DNA of 64,000 bases from Xiheibacterium sp038325765. Its GTDB lineage: Bacteria > Myxococcota_A > Polyangia > Nannocystales > Nannocystaceae. The notes below the pieces were generated by a model, which ran no database searches, was not told where the DNA came from, and saw only the letters and a list, made by a program, of their open reading frames with translations. The stretch lies in the NCBI GenBank assembly GCA_038325765.1, contig JBBQJI010000023.1, positions 1-64,000 on the forward strand, given 5' to 3'. Shown one piece after another: positions 43,549 through 55,255 of the stretch (position 1 is the stretch's first letter; each line of letters begins with the position of its first letter). The position numbers were made by a program, and so were the translations under genes.

Positions 43549-44241
43549 TCACGCGCTGCCGTACACCGTGATCGCGCTGCCGCGGAGATCGCCGGCCTCT
43601 TCGGAGGCCAAAAACGCGATCGTCTCCGCGAGCCGCTCGGGCTTCACCCACTTGGCGACGTCGGCGGTGCCCATCGCCTCGCGGTTGGCCGGGGTGTCGA
43701 TGATGCTGGGCAGCACGCAGTTCGCGGTGACGTTGGTGCCGCGCGCCTCGTCGGCGACCGCCCGGGTGAAGGCGAGCACGGCAGCCTTGGCGGCGGCGTA
43801 GACCGCGACGCCGCCGGTGGGCTCGAGGGCGGCCCGCGAGCTCACGGTCACGATGCGTCCGTAGCCGCCGGTCTGCATGCGCCGCAGCGCATGGCGCACG
43901 GCGATGAACGTCGTGGTGAGGTTGAGATCGATCTGCGCGTGGTACTGCTCGAGCGAGACGTCGATCGTCGGCCCCATCGCGAAGCCGCCGACGAGGTGGA
44001 CCAGCGCGTCGAGCCGCGGCATGCCGGTCACCATGGCGCCGACTGCGGCGTCGTCGAGAAGATCGCACTCGACCAGCAACACGTGGGTCGACAGCGCCCC
44101 GAGCTCGGCGACGAGCGAGTCCGCCTCTCGGCGGTGGACCACCGGCACCGTCACCCGCGCGCCCCGCCGAACGAGCGCAATGGTGACCTTGTTGCCCAAT
44201 CCGCCGGCGCCGCCGGTGCACAGCACGTGTTGATCTCGCAT
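43549..44241 (-). CDS. Short-chain dehydrogenase/reductase (SDR)
   Basis: 230 aa. Classical SDR: 'VLCTGGAGGLGNKVTIALVR' holds the NAD(P)-binding TGxxxGxG, 'VSSRAALEPTGGVAVYAAAK' holds the catalytic Ser and YxxxK, and 'CVLPSIIDTPANREAMG' is the substrate loop. 'LVHLVGGF' is the usual NNAG position changed to VGG, a variation seen in some SDRs. Substrate unknown. Divergent from uvrA over a 99-bp spacer. Confidence 0.85.
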   Translation of the reverse strand: MRDQHVLCTGGAGGLGNKVTIALVRRGARVTVPVVHRREADSLVAELGALSTHVLLVECDLLDDAAVGAMVTGMPRLDALVHLVGGFAMGPTIDVSLEQYHAQIDLNLTTTFIAVRHALRRMQTGGYGRIVTVSSRAALEPTGGVAVYAAAKAAVLAFTRAVADEARGTNVTANCVLPSIIDTPANREAMGTADVAKWVKPERLAETIAFLASEEAGDLRGSAITVYGSA

Positions 44242-44340
44242 CGCGGCGGAGCATCGCCCGCTTGGGCGCTGGGGTCGAGCCCCAAGACTGAACAAACGCG
44301 CACCATGCACGCGCGGGTGTGCTAGGAAAAGCCCCGCACG

Positions 44341-47250
<2,910 letters not shown>

Positions 47251-47272
47251 GCGGGCGGCGGTGGGGGCGTCG

Positions 47273-48580
47273 TCAGCCCGCCGCCGCCACGCACCACGGT
47301 GCGACGTCGAGCGGATCGTCCGGCGCCATCATGTTCGCTTCGCCGTACATGTCGACGACGAGCGCGCGCGCGTCCGCGGGCTCACCCGCGCGATCGATCG
47401 CCTCGACGAAGAACGCCTGCTTGTCGCCCTCCATGCGCACATGGATGGGGATCACGCGTGCGCCCACGACGGCGGCCTTGCCGGTCTCGGCGCGGTGCAG
47501 GCCGAGCACGAGCACGATCGACGAGCGGCGATCGAGCGAGCGCTGGTGGTGCACGAAATTGCCGAGCGAGTAGTGGACGAAGGCCTCGCGTCCACCCTCG
47601 GCGACGATCCGCTCCCACGGCTGCAGCACGTGGGGATGGGCGCCGATGACCGCAGTGGCGCCGGCGTCGACGAGCTTGCGGGCAAGCTCGCGCTGCTTGG
47701 GCTGCGGCACCGGATCGTACTCCTTGCCCCAATGCGGCGTGACGATGACGGCGTCGACGTCGTCGCGCTTCGCCAGGGCCGCGACCTGTTCGAGGACCTC
47801 CTTGGTCTGCGTGAAGCAGTGCAGTACTTGTCCGAGATCGTCCTTGCCGAAATTGGTGTGCAGGGTACACGCGAGCCATGCCACGCGCATGCCCTTCGCC
47901 TCGGTGATCGCGAACCATGGATCGTCCGTCGTGCGCCGGGTGCCGGCGTGGCGGATCTTCGCGGCGTCGAGGTTGTCCAGGGTGCGCACCAGACCCGCGG
48001 CGCCGCGGTCGAGCGCGTGGTTGTTGGCGGTCGACACCACGTCGACGCCGACCTCGGCCAACGCAGCGGCCAGCGAGGGGTGGGCGTTGAAGAACGGGTA
48101 GCCGGTGTACACGCGGTTGTCGAAGCGCAGGCCGGGGTCGTCGGCAGGCCCCTGCTTGTCGAGGCCCTGGGCGATCGGCACCTCGAGGTTGGCGTAGGTG
48201 AGATCGGTGCGCGCGAGCACGAGGGCGACGTCGCGCCACAACGCGCCGAAGCCAGCCGGGTCGGTGTAGGCCTGCTTTTGCAGCTCGTGGTGCAGCAGCA
48301 CGTCGCCGACGGCGGCGATGGTGACGACCTCGGCGGGATCGACGTCGCAGGCGCCAGCGAAGGCGAGGGTGCCCTCGGGCAGCGACGCGGGGGCGCGGCG
48401 ACCGGCCGGCGCTGCTGCTGCACCGACGTGTGCGGCCGGCGCGACCTCCGGGGCTGACTCGGTGGGGCCCGTTGCGGGCGCGTCGGCGTGGCCGGCAGTG
48501 GCAGCCGGCGGCGACGGATCCGCGGGTCGCGTGCACGCGAGCAGGCCGAGCACGATCGCGAGTCCAGCGGGCCGACGCAT
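47273..48580 (-). CDS. CapA-family (PgsA/poly-gamma-glutamate) metallophosphoesterase lipoprotein
   Basis: 435 aa from ATG 48580. Lipobox 'LGLLAC' gives an outer-surface anchor, followed by a Pro/Ala linker (about 25-85). The CapA domain has 'AAVGDVLLHHELQKQ', 'DLTYANLEVPIA', 'DVVSTANNHALDRGAAGLVR', 'TPHWGKEYDPVPQPKQRELA' and 'VIGAHPHVLQPWE', holding the His/Asp/Asn metal ligands of this fold. CapA proteins are linked to polyglutamate or capsule handling. No capB or capC neighbour is present, so the substrate is unclear. Stop lies 22 bases from the uvrA stop (convergent). Confidence 0.85.
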   Translation of the reverse strand: MRRPAGLAIVLGLLACTRPADPSPPAATAGHADAPATGPTESAPEVAPAAHVGAAAAPAGRRAPASLPEGTLAFAGACDVDPAEVVTIAAVGDVLLHHELQKQAYTDPAGFGALWRDVALVLARTDLTYANLEVPIAQGLDKQGPADDPGLRFDNRVYTGYPFFNAHPSLAAALAEVGVDVVSTANNHALDRGAAGLVRTLDNLDAAKIRHAGTRRTTDDPWFAITEAKGMRVAWLACTLHTNFGKDDLGQVLHCFTQTKEVLEQVAALAKRDDVDAVIVTPHWGKEYDPVPQPKQRELARKLVDAGATAVIGAHPHVLQPWERIVAEGGREAFVHYSLGNFVHHQRSLDRRSSIVLVLGLHRAETGKAAVVGARVIPIHVRMEGDKQAFFVEAIDRAGEPADARALVVDMYGEANMMAPDDPLDVAPWCVAAAG

Positions 48581-48662
48581 GACGCGATCGTAGCGCATCG
48601 GTACCACCGCCACGAAGCAACCGGCGCGAGCGCCCACCTCAGGCTGCTAGGCTCGCGCCGCC

Positions 48663-49385
48663 ATGCATCACGAGACCATCGACGCGGGCACCCTGTCGGC
48701 GCGTGAGACCTACCAGCTCATGACCGATCTGGTGGCGCCGCGCCCGATCGCGTGGGTGTCGACCCAAGACGCGGCCGGTCACCGCAACCTCGCGCCCTTC
48801 TCGTACTACCAGGCGGTGTGCTCGGCCCCACCGATGGTGATGATCGCGTGCGCGTGGCGCCCCGACGGCAGCCCCAAGGACACGCTGCGCAACATCTTGG
48901 AGACGGGTGAGTTCGTGGTGAACCATGTCGGGCGCGGGCACGCCGAGGCGATGAACGCGACGTCCGCGGAGTACCCGGCGGAGATCGACGAGTGGGCCGA
49001 GCTCGCGCGATCGTCTGTGGCGCGGCTCACACCGCAGCCCTCGCGCCACGTCGCGCCCCCGCGGATCGGCGAGGTGGCGGCGGCCCTCGAGTGCCGACTG
49101 TCCCACGCGATTCCCCTCGGCGCGGGGCCGGCGGGGCGGCCCTCGTCGACCATGATCGTGGGCGAGGTGCTCGCGTTCCACGTCGCGGCCGCGCTGCTCC
49201 GGCGGGATGCCCGCGGCCGCCGCCTCGCCATCGACCCCTCCGGCCTCGACGCGGTGGGGCGGCTTGGGGGGATCGCGTACACTGCAACCGCCGACAGGTT
49301 CGAGCTCGCCCGCCCACGGGTGCCGCCCGCCCCACCGACTCCGCGCCCCACCCCGCCCGAACCGCCGACGGAATCCGACGCGTGA
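48663..49385 (+). CDS. Flavin reductase-like FMN-binding split-barrel protein
   Basis: 240 aa. Matches flavin reductase domain proteins: 'MTDLVAPRPIAWVSTQDAAG', 'NLAPFSYYQAVCSAPPMVMI', 'KDTLRNILETGEFVVNHVG', 'RIGEVAAALECRLSHAIPLG' and the 'GEVLAFHV' strand. FMN is probably bound at the N-terminal strand pair. The C-terminus is a Pro-rich tail of about 25 residues that may be disordered. The stop overlaps the start of the HMG-CoA lyase gene (GTGA), so both are made from one message. The link between a flavin reductase and leucine/ketone metabolism is not obvious. Confidence 0.85.
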   Translation: MHHETIDAGTLSARETYQLMTDLVAPRPIAWVSTQDAAGHRNLAPFSYYQAVCSAPPMVMIACAWRPDGSPKDTLRNILETGEFVVNHVGRGHAEAMNATSAEYPAEIDEWAELARSSVARLTPQPSRHVAPPRIGEVAAALECRLSHAIPLGAGPAGRPSSTMIVGEVLAFHVAAALLRRDARGRRLAIDPSGLDAVGRLGGIAYTATADRFELARPRVPPAPPTPRPTPPEPPTESDA

Positions 49386-50356
49386 ACGACGTCCACCCAG
49401 CGCCTGCGGCCCCCCCGAACGACCTCTTCGACGCGGTGCCCGCCGAGGTGTCGATCTACGAGGTCGGTCCGCGCGACGGTCTGCAGAACGAGAAGGCGGT
49501 GCTGCCCACCGACCGCAAGCTCGAGTTCATCGAGGGCGTGGTCGCGGCAGGGGTGCGCAGGGTCGAGATCACGAGCTTCGTCGATCCGCGGTGGATCCCT
49601 GCGTTGGCCGACCACGACGAGGTGGCACGCGGGGTGCGGCGCGGCGCCGATACCCGCTTCAGCGCGCTGGTGCCGAACATGCGCGGGCTCGACGGCGCCT
49701 CGCGGGCGGGCATGCGCGAGGTCGCGGTCTTCATGGCCGCGAGCGAGACGCACAACCGCAAGAACATCAACAAGTCGACCGACGACGCGCTGGCCACCTA
49801 TCGCATCGTCGTCGACGAGGCGCGGGCCCGCGGCATGCGGGTGCGCGGCTACGTGAGCTGCGTCTACGGCTGCCCCTACGAGGGCACCATTCCCCTTGCG
49901 CAGGTCGATCGCGTGGCCCAGGGTCTGCTCGATCTCGGCGTGTACGAGCTCAGCCTCGGCGACACGATCGGCGTGGGGACACCGCGACAGATCGAGTACG
50001 TGTTGCGCGGGCTGATGGCCGCGGGCATCGATCGCGCGCTGCTCGCCGTGCACTTCCACGACACCCGCGGCACCGCGCTCGCCAACATCACCGTCGCGCT
50101 GCAGGTCGGCATCAGCACCATCGACACCGCGCTCGGCGGCTTGGGCGGTTGCCCCTACGCCCCCGGTGCTTCGGGCAACGTCGCCACCGAGGACGTCGTG
50201 TACATGCTCGACGGCATGGGCGTGCGCACCGGCGTCGACCTCGACGGTCTGGTCGCCGTGTCGGCGAAGCTCGGCGCGTACCTGGGCCGCGAGCTGCCGA
50301 GCAAGTACCTCAAGGCGCACCTGGGCCACAGCGCCCGCATCGGCAAGCCGGTGTAG
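49382..50356 (+). CDS. mvaB: Hydroxymethylglutaryl-CoA lyase
   Basis: 324 aa from GTG 49382. Cleaves HMG-CoA to acetyl-CoA and acetoacetate at the end of leucine breakdown. 'VSIYEVGPRDGLQNEKAVLP' is the catalytic Arg/Asp region, 'VEITSFVDPRWIPALAD' follows, 'HFHDTRGTALANI' holds the metal-binding histidines and 'GGLGGCPYAPGASGNVATED' carries the active-site cysteine (about residue 258). It is a complete TIM-barrel enzyme of normal length. The N-terminus starts with a short Pro-rich extension. No other leucine-degradation gene is nearby. Confidence 0.92.
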   Translation: MNDVHPAPAAPPNDLFDAVPAEVSIYEVGPRDGLQNEKAVLPTDRKLEFIEGVVAAGVRRVEITSFVDPRWIPALADHDEVARGVRRGADTRFSALVPNMRGLDGASRAGMREVAVFMAASETHNRKNINKSTDDALATYRIVVDEARARGMRVRGYVSCVYGCPYEGTIPLAQVDRVAQGLLDLGVYELSLGDTIGVGTPRQIEYVLRGLMAAGIDRALLAVHFHDTRGTALANITVALQVGISTIDTALGGLGGCPYAPGASGNVATEDVVYMLDGMGVRTGVDLDGLVAVSAKLGAYLGRELPSKYLKAHLGHSARIGKPV

Positions 50357-50360
50357 TCCG

Positions 50361-51452
50361 CTAGGGCGCCGGGGTCTCGAGCGACTTGCGGCGGTAGATC
50401 ATCCGCTCGAGGGCCGATGACGTCCCGTGGGCGACGGCGGCGAGCGTGCCAGGGTCGAGCTCGGCGCGCGCCGTGGCGGCGAAGATGACGACGGGCACCT
50501 TGCCGGCGAGGCCGATCGGGAGCACGAGGGCGTCGCCCTCGATGCCGCCCATCGCCTGGGCGAAGGCGACATCGATCGCGCGCTCGGTCGGCCACGGGCC
50601 GAAATACGGCATTCGGGAGCCGATCGCGTCGGCGAACACCGAGGGCGGAGTGGTTGGGATGCGCACCTGCGAGACGGCGTCGCGCAGCAGCTCGGGGCCC
50701 CGGGCATCACGGCCGCGCAGCTGCTGCTGTAGGTGCAAGAACACGATCACGTGCACGAAGCCGGCGCCGAGGAAGTCGAGGACGGCGCCGATGATGTCGT
50801 CTCGATCGGCGGCGTTGACCAGGCGCGGCAGCAGCTGGGCGTACGCCGAGGGCGACAGCGGAAGTGCAGTGCTCGGGGTGTCGGCGATCTCGACCATCGG
50901 TGTCTCGCGCGGCGTCGCCGGGACGCGGCGAACCGGGGGGCGCGGCCCGAGGTAGCGGTAGATGGCCTCGCGCAGCGGCCCCGCCGGCGCCACCGCGCGG
51001 ATGAGATAGGCGCCGGTGTGGTTGGCCGCGGCCGCGACCGCACGCACATCGGTCGGGTCGGCCATCGCCAAGGTCAGGTTGTTCGCGTCGTCGATCGAGA
51101 CCGCGAGCATCGAGTGCTCCCACGCCAGATCGGCGGGGATCTGGCCGACGGTGTCGAGGTCGAGCCGGCGCAGCATCTCGGTCGTCACCCGAGGGATCAT
51201 CATGCGCCTGTGCAGGAAGACGACCAACCCGTCCTCGTCGCACAGGCCGAGCTCGAGCAGCGCGTCGAGCTCGGTGCTGCCCTTGTCGGTGGCGAGCTGC
51301 GTGACCGCGCCGGCGCCACCTTCCGTGAGCAATCCGGCGCGCGTCAACGTGGCGATCAGTGCACCCAAGGCGCGGGGATCATTGCGGCCGGGGGTCTCGG
51401 CGTCAACCACGGCCGCGCGGCGCGCTCGCCCTGCCGGTCCAAGCCGGTCCAT
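50361..51452 (-). CDS. MshEN/GspE-N domain protein with a GAF-like C-terminal region
   Basis: 363 aa from ATG 51452. Residues about 30-160 resemble the N-terminal domain of type II secretion/type IV pilus ATPases (GspE/PilB): 'ALIATLTRAGLLTEGGAGAV', 'ELDALLELGLCDEDGLVVFL', 'AWEHSMLAVSIDDANNLTLA', 'MADPTDVRAVAA'. This domain can bind cyclic di-GMP. No ATPase Walker motif follows. The C-terminal half ('LLPRLVNAADRDDIIGAVLD', 'GDALVLPIGLAGKVPVVIFA') looks like a GAF-type sensor. It could be a signalling adaptor for secretion or motility. Stand-alone versions are common in myxobacteria. Confidence 0.65.
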   Translation of the reverse strand: MDRLGPAGRARRAAVVDAETPGRNDPRALGALIATLTRAGLLTEGGAGAVTQLATDKGSTELDALLELGLCDEDGLVVFLHRRMMIPRVTTEMLRRLDLDTVGQIPADLAWEHSMLAVSIDDANNLTLAMADPTDVRAVAAAANHTGAYLIRAVAPAGPLREAIYRYLGPRPPVRRVPATPRETPMVEIADTPSTALPLSPSAYAQLLPRLVNAADRDDIIGAVLDFLGAGFVHVIVFLHLQQQLRGRDARGPELLRDAVSQVRIPTTPPSVFADAIGSRMPYFGPWPTERAIDVAFAQAMGGIEGDALVLPIGLAGKVPVVIFAATARAELDPGTLAAVAHGTSSALERMIYRRKSLETPAP

Positions 51453-51549
51453 CGCGTGGCGATTCGCGCGGAGCATCGCGCCGATGCTCGTGCGCCCGCC
51501 CGGCGTCCGAGTATGGCCGGGGCGCGCCGGCGCGTGCTATGGCTCGTGC

Positions 51550-52740
51550 GTGATCGACTTCGATCGCAATGCCACGGCGCCGCTGCATCCCGCGGCGCGG
51601 GCGGCGATGCAGGCGATGCTCGACGGCGATCCGTTGGGCAATCCGTCGAGCGTGCACCGGCACGGCCAGCGGGCCCGCGGCATCGTCGAGCGCAGCCGCC
51701 GTACCCTCGCCAGCGCACTCTGTGCGGCGCCGGGTGAGATCGTGTTCACCTCGGGCGGGACCGAGGCGGACGCCCTGGCGATCCTCGGCGCCGTGCGGGC
51801 CCGCGCCGCGGCGCAGCAGAGTTCGGGCCTGGCGTGCACCGCCATCGAGCACCCCGCGGTGCTCGGCGCGGCCACACGGCTGCGGCGCGAGGGCCACGCG
51901 GTTGTCACGATCGCCGTCGACGGTGACGGCCGCATCGACCCCGACGTCGTGGCGGCGGCCGTGCGTGACCACCCGGAGCTCGGCATGGTCTCGATCAGCG
52001 CCGCCCACCACGAGCTCGGCAACGTCACGGCATTGGCCGAGATCGTCGCCGCGGTCCGCGGCGTCCGCCACGACGTGCTCGTGCACACAGATGCCGTGCA
52101 GGCCCTCGGTCGCCGCCCGCTGTCGTTCGCGGAGATCGGCGTCGACCTGCTGTCGGTGTCCGCCCACAAGATCGGCGGACCGCCCGGTGTCGGTGCGCTG
52201 GTGTGCGCACGCCACGTGCCGCTGGCGCCCCTGTGGGACGGCGGTCAGCAGCAGGCCGGACGGCGACCAGGCACCGAGTCGGTGCTCGCCGCCGCCGGGT
52301 TCGCGGCCGCGATCGCAGCCGCGTGCGCGGGTCAATCGGCGTGGGCGACCGCCGTCGCGCCCGTGGGCTGTCGCCTGCGCGCTGGCCTCGAGGCGTTGGG
52401 CGGGCGGCTGTTCGGGGATCGACGCGCGCACCTGGGCAACACCGCGCTCGTCGCCTTCGAGGGCTGCGACGGTCATCTGGCGATGATGGCGCTCGATGGC
52501 GCCGGTTTCGCCTGTTCCACGGGCGCTGCGTGCAGCACGGGCACCGTGGAGCCGTCGACGGTGCTGCGCGCGCTCGGCTGCGACAGCGCCCAGGCCCGCG
52601 GCGCGTTGCGCTTTTCGATCGGATCCGATCACACCGCGACCGACGTCGATGCGCTGCTCGCCGTGTTGCCCGACGTGCTCGCCGCGGTCCGGCTGGCGTC
52701 GGCCCAGCTTTGGGCGGGTCAGCTCGGGGTGACACCATGA
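51550..52740 (+). CDS. Cysteine desulfurase (NifS/IscS family)
   Basis: 396 aa from GTG 51550. PLP enzyme that takes sulfur from cysteine as a persulfide. Starts with 'VIDFDRNATAPLHPAARAAM', the NifS/IscS N-terminal motif. Schiff-base lysine in 'VSAHKIGGPPGVGAL' (about 207). The active-site loop 'FACSTGAACSTGTVEPSTVL' holds two cysteines; the second (about 327) aligns with the catalytic cysteine. 'QQQAGRRPGTESV' is the family's arginine loop. The stop overlaps the mnmA start (ATGA), so its main job is probably to feed sulfur to MnmA for tRNA thiolation. Confidence 0.92.
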   Translation: MIDFDRNATAPLHPAARAAMQAMLDGDPLGNPSSVHRHGQRARGIVERSRRTLASALCAAPGEIVFTSGGTEADALAILGAVRARAAAQQSSGLACTAIEHPAVLGAATRLRREGHAVVTIAVDGDGRIDPDVVAAAVRDHPELGMVSISAAHHELGNVTALAEIVAAVRGVRHDVLVHTDAVQALGRRPLSFAEIGVDLLSVSAHKIGGPPGVGALVCARHVPLAPLWDGGQQQAGRRPGTESVLAAAGFAAAIAAACAGQSAWATAVAPVGCRLRAGLEALGGRLFGDRRAHLGNTALVAFEGCDGHLAMMALDGAGFACSTGAACSTGTVEPSTVLRALGCDSAQARGALRFSIGSDHTATDVDALLAVLPDVLAAVRLASAQLWAGQLGVTP

Positions 52741-53825
52741 AGATCGTCTGCGCGATGTCGGGTGGCGTCGATTCCTCGGTGGCTGCGGCGATCCTGGTCG
52801 ACGCCGGGCACGACGTCATCGGCATGACCATGCGGCTGTACGACGCGCCGCCGGAGTCTCGCAGGGGCCGCGGCGGCACGTGCTGCTCACCCGCCGAGAT
52901 CGACGAGGCGCGGGCGGTGTGCGACGCCTTGGGCATCCCCCACTACGTGGTCGACGAGCGCGAGCGCTTCGCGGCCCGCGTCATCGAGCCCTTCGCCGAC
53001 GACTACGCCGCCGGCCGCACGCCCAACCCGTGCACGCGCTGCAACCAGCACGTGAAGTTCGCCCCGCTGCTCGCCCGCGCCCATGCCCTTGGCGCCGCCC
53101 GCCTCGCGACGGGGCACTACGCGCGCAACGACGACGGCAAGTTGCTTCGCGCGGTCGATGCCAGCAAGGATCAGAGCTACTTCCTGTTCGCGATGGGGCA
53201 GGCGGCCCTCGGCGCCACCTTGTTCCCCCTGGGTGCGTGGACCAAGGCCGACGTGCGGGCGCGCGCGCGCGCGCTCGGCCTGGACAACGCCGACGCGCCC
53301 GACAGCCAGGAGCTGTGCTTCGTGCCCGGTGGTGATCATGCGGACGTCGTCGAGGCGCGGCTCGTGGCCCGCGGCGTCGACACCACAGCGCTCGGCCCCG
53401 GCCCCGTCGTCGACGCCCAGGGGCGGACGATCGGCACCCACGAGGGCATCCATCGCGTGACCGTGGGGCAGCGACGGGGCCTCCGCATCCCTGGCACCGA
53501 TCGTCGCTACGTGCTGCGCGTCGTCGCCGAGGATCGCACCGTCGTCGTCGGCGACGTCGACGAGGCGGTGGGTCGCACGATCGTCATCGACGAGCTGCAG
53601 CGGCTCGATCTCGATGACGGCGAGCACCGCTTCGACGTGCAGGTCCGCCACCGCGCCGCGGCGATGCCGGCGACGGTGCGGGTGCTCGGCGTGCAGGCCG
53701 AGGTAGCCTTCGACGCCCCGGTTCGCGGCGCAGCGCCCGGGCAGGCGGCGGTGTTCTTCCGCGGCCCGCACGTGCTGGGCGGCGGCTGGATCCGCGCGGT
53801 CGGGACCGGAGAATTCCCGATCTAG
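52737..53825 (+). CDS. mnmA: tRNA-specific 2-thiouridylase MnmA
   Basis: 362 aa. Makes 2-thiouridine at wobble position 34 of tRNA Glu, Lys and Gln. PP-loop 'AMSGGVDSSVAAAILV' (residues 6-21) binds ATP. The two catalytic cysteines are in 'RTPNPCTRCNQHVKF' (about 99 and 102) and 'SQELCFVPGGDH' (about 194). 'ATGHYARNDDGKLLRAVDAS' and 'KDQSYFLFAMGQ' are standard family segments. The C-terminal beta-barrel reads 'IGTHEGIHRVTVGQRRGLRI'. Co-translated with the desulfurase, which may deliver sulfur directly, as proposed for YrvO-MnmA in Bacillus. Confidence 0.96.
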   Translation: MKIVCAMSGGVDSSVAAAILVDAGHDVIGMTMRLYDAPPESRRGRGGTCCSPAEIDEARAVCDALGIPHYVVDERERFAARVIEPFADDYAAGRTPNPCTRCNQHVKFAPLLARAHALGAARLATGHYARNDDGKLLRAVDASKDQSYFLFAMGQAALGATLFPLGAWTKADVRARARALGLDNADAPDSQELCFVPGGDHADVVEARLVARGVDTTALGPGPVVDAQGRTIGTHEGIHRVTVGQRRGLRIPGTDRRYVLRVVAEDRTVVVGDVDEAVGRTIVIDELQRLDLDDGEHRFDVQVRHRAAAMPATVRVLGVQAEVAFDAPVRGAAPGQAAVFFRGPHVLGGGWIRAVGTGEFPI

Positions 53826-53900
53826 GACGAACATCCTGGCCATCTTCCCGCCGAGGGAGAGCCTGCCCGGAGTTCGCCTCGTTCCGAATCGCTGACGCGC

Positions 53901-54305
53901 TCAGTCGGTGAGCAGGCCGTCCAGTTCGTCGTCCCCGAGCACCTCGACGGTGAGATCCGCGATGTCGTCGTCCGACATGCCCATGCCCGCGGCGACCTTG
54001 CGCAGGTAGGCGTCCTCGGCCATGTCGATCTCCTCGTCGGACTCGGTGACGGTGGCGACGAGCTCGAGCACGGTGCGCTTGTTCTCGGCCGACTCCGAGC
54101 GCAGGCGACCTGCGGCTGCGGTGACGTCGAATTTGGCCGGGTTGAACGCGGACATCTGCGCGAGCTGGGCCGCCGGCAGCGTGTCGGTGCCCAGCAGCTT
54201 GCAGAGCATTGCCGAGATCGACGTTACCTCGTCGCCCTCCAGCCGCTTGTCGGCGTACGCGGCTCCGAGCAGCAGGTCTGTGATCGTGTCGATGTGGGCT
54301 TTCAT
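53901..54305 (-). CDS. TerB-like tellurite-resistance family protein
   Basis: 134 aa from ATG 54305. Small all-helical protein: 'DTITDLLLGAAYADKRLEGD', 'EVTSISAMLCKLLGT', 'LELVATVTESDEEIDMAEDA' and 'YLRKVAAGMGMSDDDI'. These two Asp/Glu-containing helical pairs are the TerB fold, which is thought to bind metal or membrane. The acidic C-terminus (DDELDGLLTD) is typical. No other ter genes are nearby. Role unknown. Divergent from RNase III over an 86-bp spacer. Confidence 0.75.
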   Translation of the reverse strand: MKAHIDTITDLLLGAAYADKRLEGDEVTSISAMLCKLLGTDTLPAAQLAQMSAFNPAKFDVTAAAGRLRSESAENKRTVLELVATVTESDEEIDMAEDAYLRKVAAGMGMSDDDIADLTVEVLGDDELDGLLTD

Positions 54306-54391
54306 GGGATCTCGTGAGGGCCGCGCCTGTGGCGTCGCCATGGTAGGGCAGCGCGGGCGCGGGCGCCAAGGGCGGCCCGGCGGGCTCGCCC

Positions 54392-55207
54392 GTGGGCGGC
54401 CGCTCGGCGTACGATGCCGCGGTGCTCGGACTGCCCGAGGTCTTGCGGACGCTGCCGCCGTGCGACGACGACGCGGCCGGTCCGCTGGCCACGCTGCAGT
54501 TGCGGCTCGGGCACACCTTCGCCCGGCCGAGCCTGCTTCGCGCGGCGCTGACCCTGCGCTCGTGGGCGAACGAGCACGCCGCCAGCGGCTGGCCGAGCAA
54601 CGCGTGCCTCGAATTCTTCGGCGACGCGGTGCTCGATCTGCTCGCCGCCGATGCGCTGTGGCATCGCCATCCCACCCTCGACGAGGGCGAGCTCACCCGA
54701 CTGCGCGCGGTGATCGTCGCCGAGCCTTCGCTGGCCGAGGTGGCGGCCGCGATCGATCTCGGCGCATTCTTGTTCCTCGGGCGCGGCGACGAGAAGCTCG
54801 GGGGTCGCCGACACCCGCCGACGCTCGCCGACGCCGTCGAGGCGGTGCTGGGCGCCGTGTTCCTCGACGCCCGCGGCCGCGGCCATGATGCCTTGGCGAG
54901 CACGGCGGCGGTGTTCGGCAGGCTGTTCGCGCCGCTGCTCGATGGCGCGGGCCCCGAGCGCGCCCTCGATCCGAAGACCCGCCTGCAGCACTGGGCGCAG
55001 GCGCGGCACCGCATCGCGCCGGTCTACGTTCGCATCGACGCGCGCAACGGCGAGGGCCCGCCGCGCTGGCGCGCGCGCGTCGAGTTGCGACTGCCCGAGG
55101 GCGCGTCCGAGGTGATCGTCTTGGGCGAGGGCGAAGGCGAGAGCCTGCGCGAGGCCGAGCGCCGCGCCGCCGAAGCCGCCCTCGCCACGCTCGATCCCCC
55201 GCCTTGA
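54392..55207 (+). CDS. rnc: Ribonuclease III
   Basis: 271 aa from GTG 54392; GTG 54422 is a possible alternative start. Cleaves double-stranded RNA in rRNA processing. The signature is 'NACLEFFGDAVLDLLAADAL', a variant of the usual NERLEFLGDSVL, with the acidic residues kept. The second acidic cluster is 'TLADAVEAVLGAVFLDA'. The C-terminal double-stranded RNA-binding domain runs from about residue 195: 'DPKTRLQHWAQARHRIAPVY' to 'EGESLREAERRAAEAALATL'. Length is somewhat above the usual 230 aa because of the N-terminal 'DDDAAGPLATLQLRLGHTFA' part and insert loops. Confidence 0.88.
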   Translation: MGGRSAYDAAVLGLPEVLRTLPPCDDDAAGPLATLQLRLGHTFARPSLLRAALTLRSWANEHAASGWPSNACLEFFGDAVLDLLAADALWHRHPTLDEGELTRLRAVIVAEPSLAEVAAAIDLGAFLFLGRGDEKLGGRRHPPTLADAVEAVLGAVFLDARGRGHDALASTAAVFGRLFAPLLDGAGPERALDPKTRLQHWAQARHRIAPVYVRIDARNGEGPPRWRARVELRLPEGASEVIVLGEGEGESLREAERRAAEAALATLDPPP

Positions 55208-55230
55208 AGTCGCGATGGAGGGAAGGGAGG

Positions 55231-55255
55231 CTCTGTCGGGCATTGCCCGACGGAG
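55231..55255. terminator. Hairpin after rnc
   Basis: CTCTGTCGGGC, loop ATT, GCCCGACGGAG: eleven pairs with one G-U. It begins 24 bases after the rnc stop, between convergent rnc and DUF6178 genes. Likely terminator for the plus strand. Confidence 0.55.

Noticed and set aside
47261..48457. 398-codon plus-strand frame over the CapA-like gene
   Set aside because: It is an antisense shadow; the minus strand carries the complete CapA motif set.
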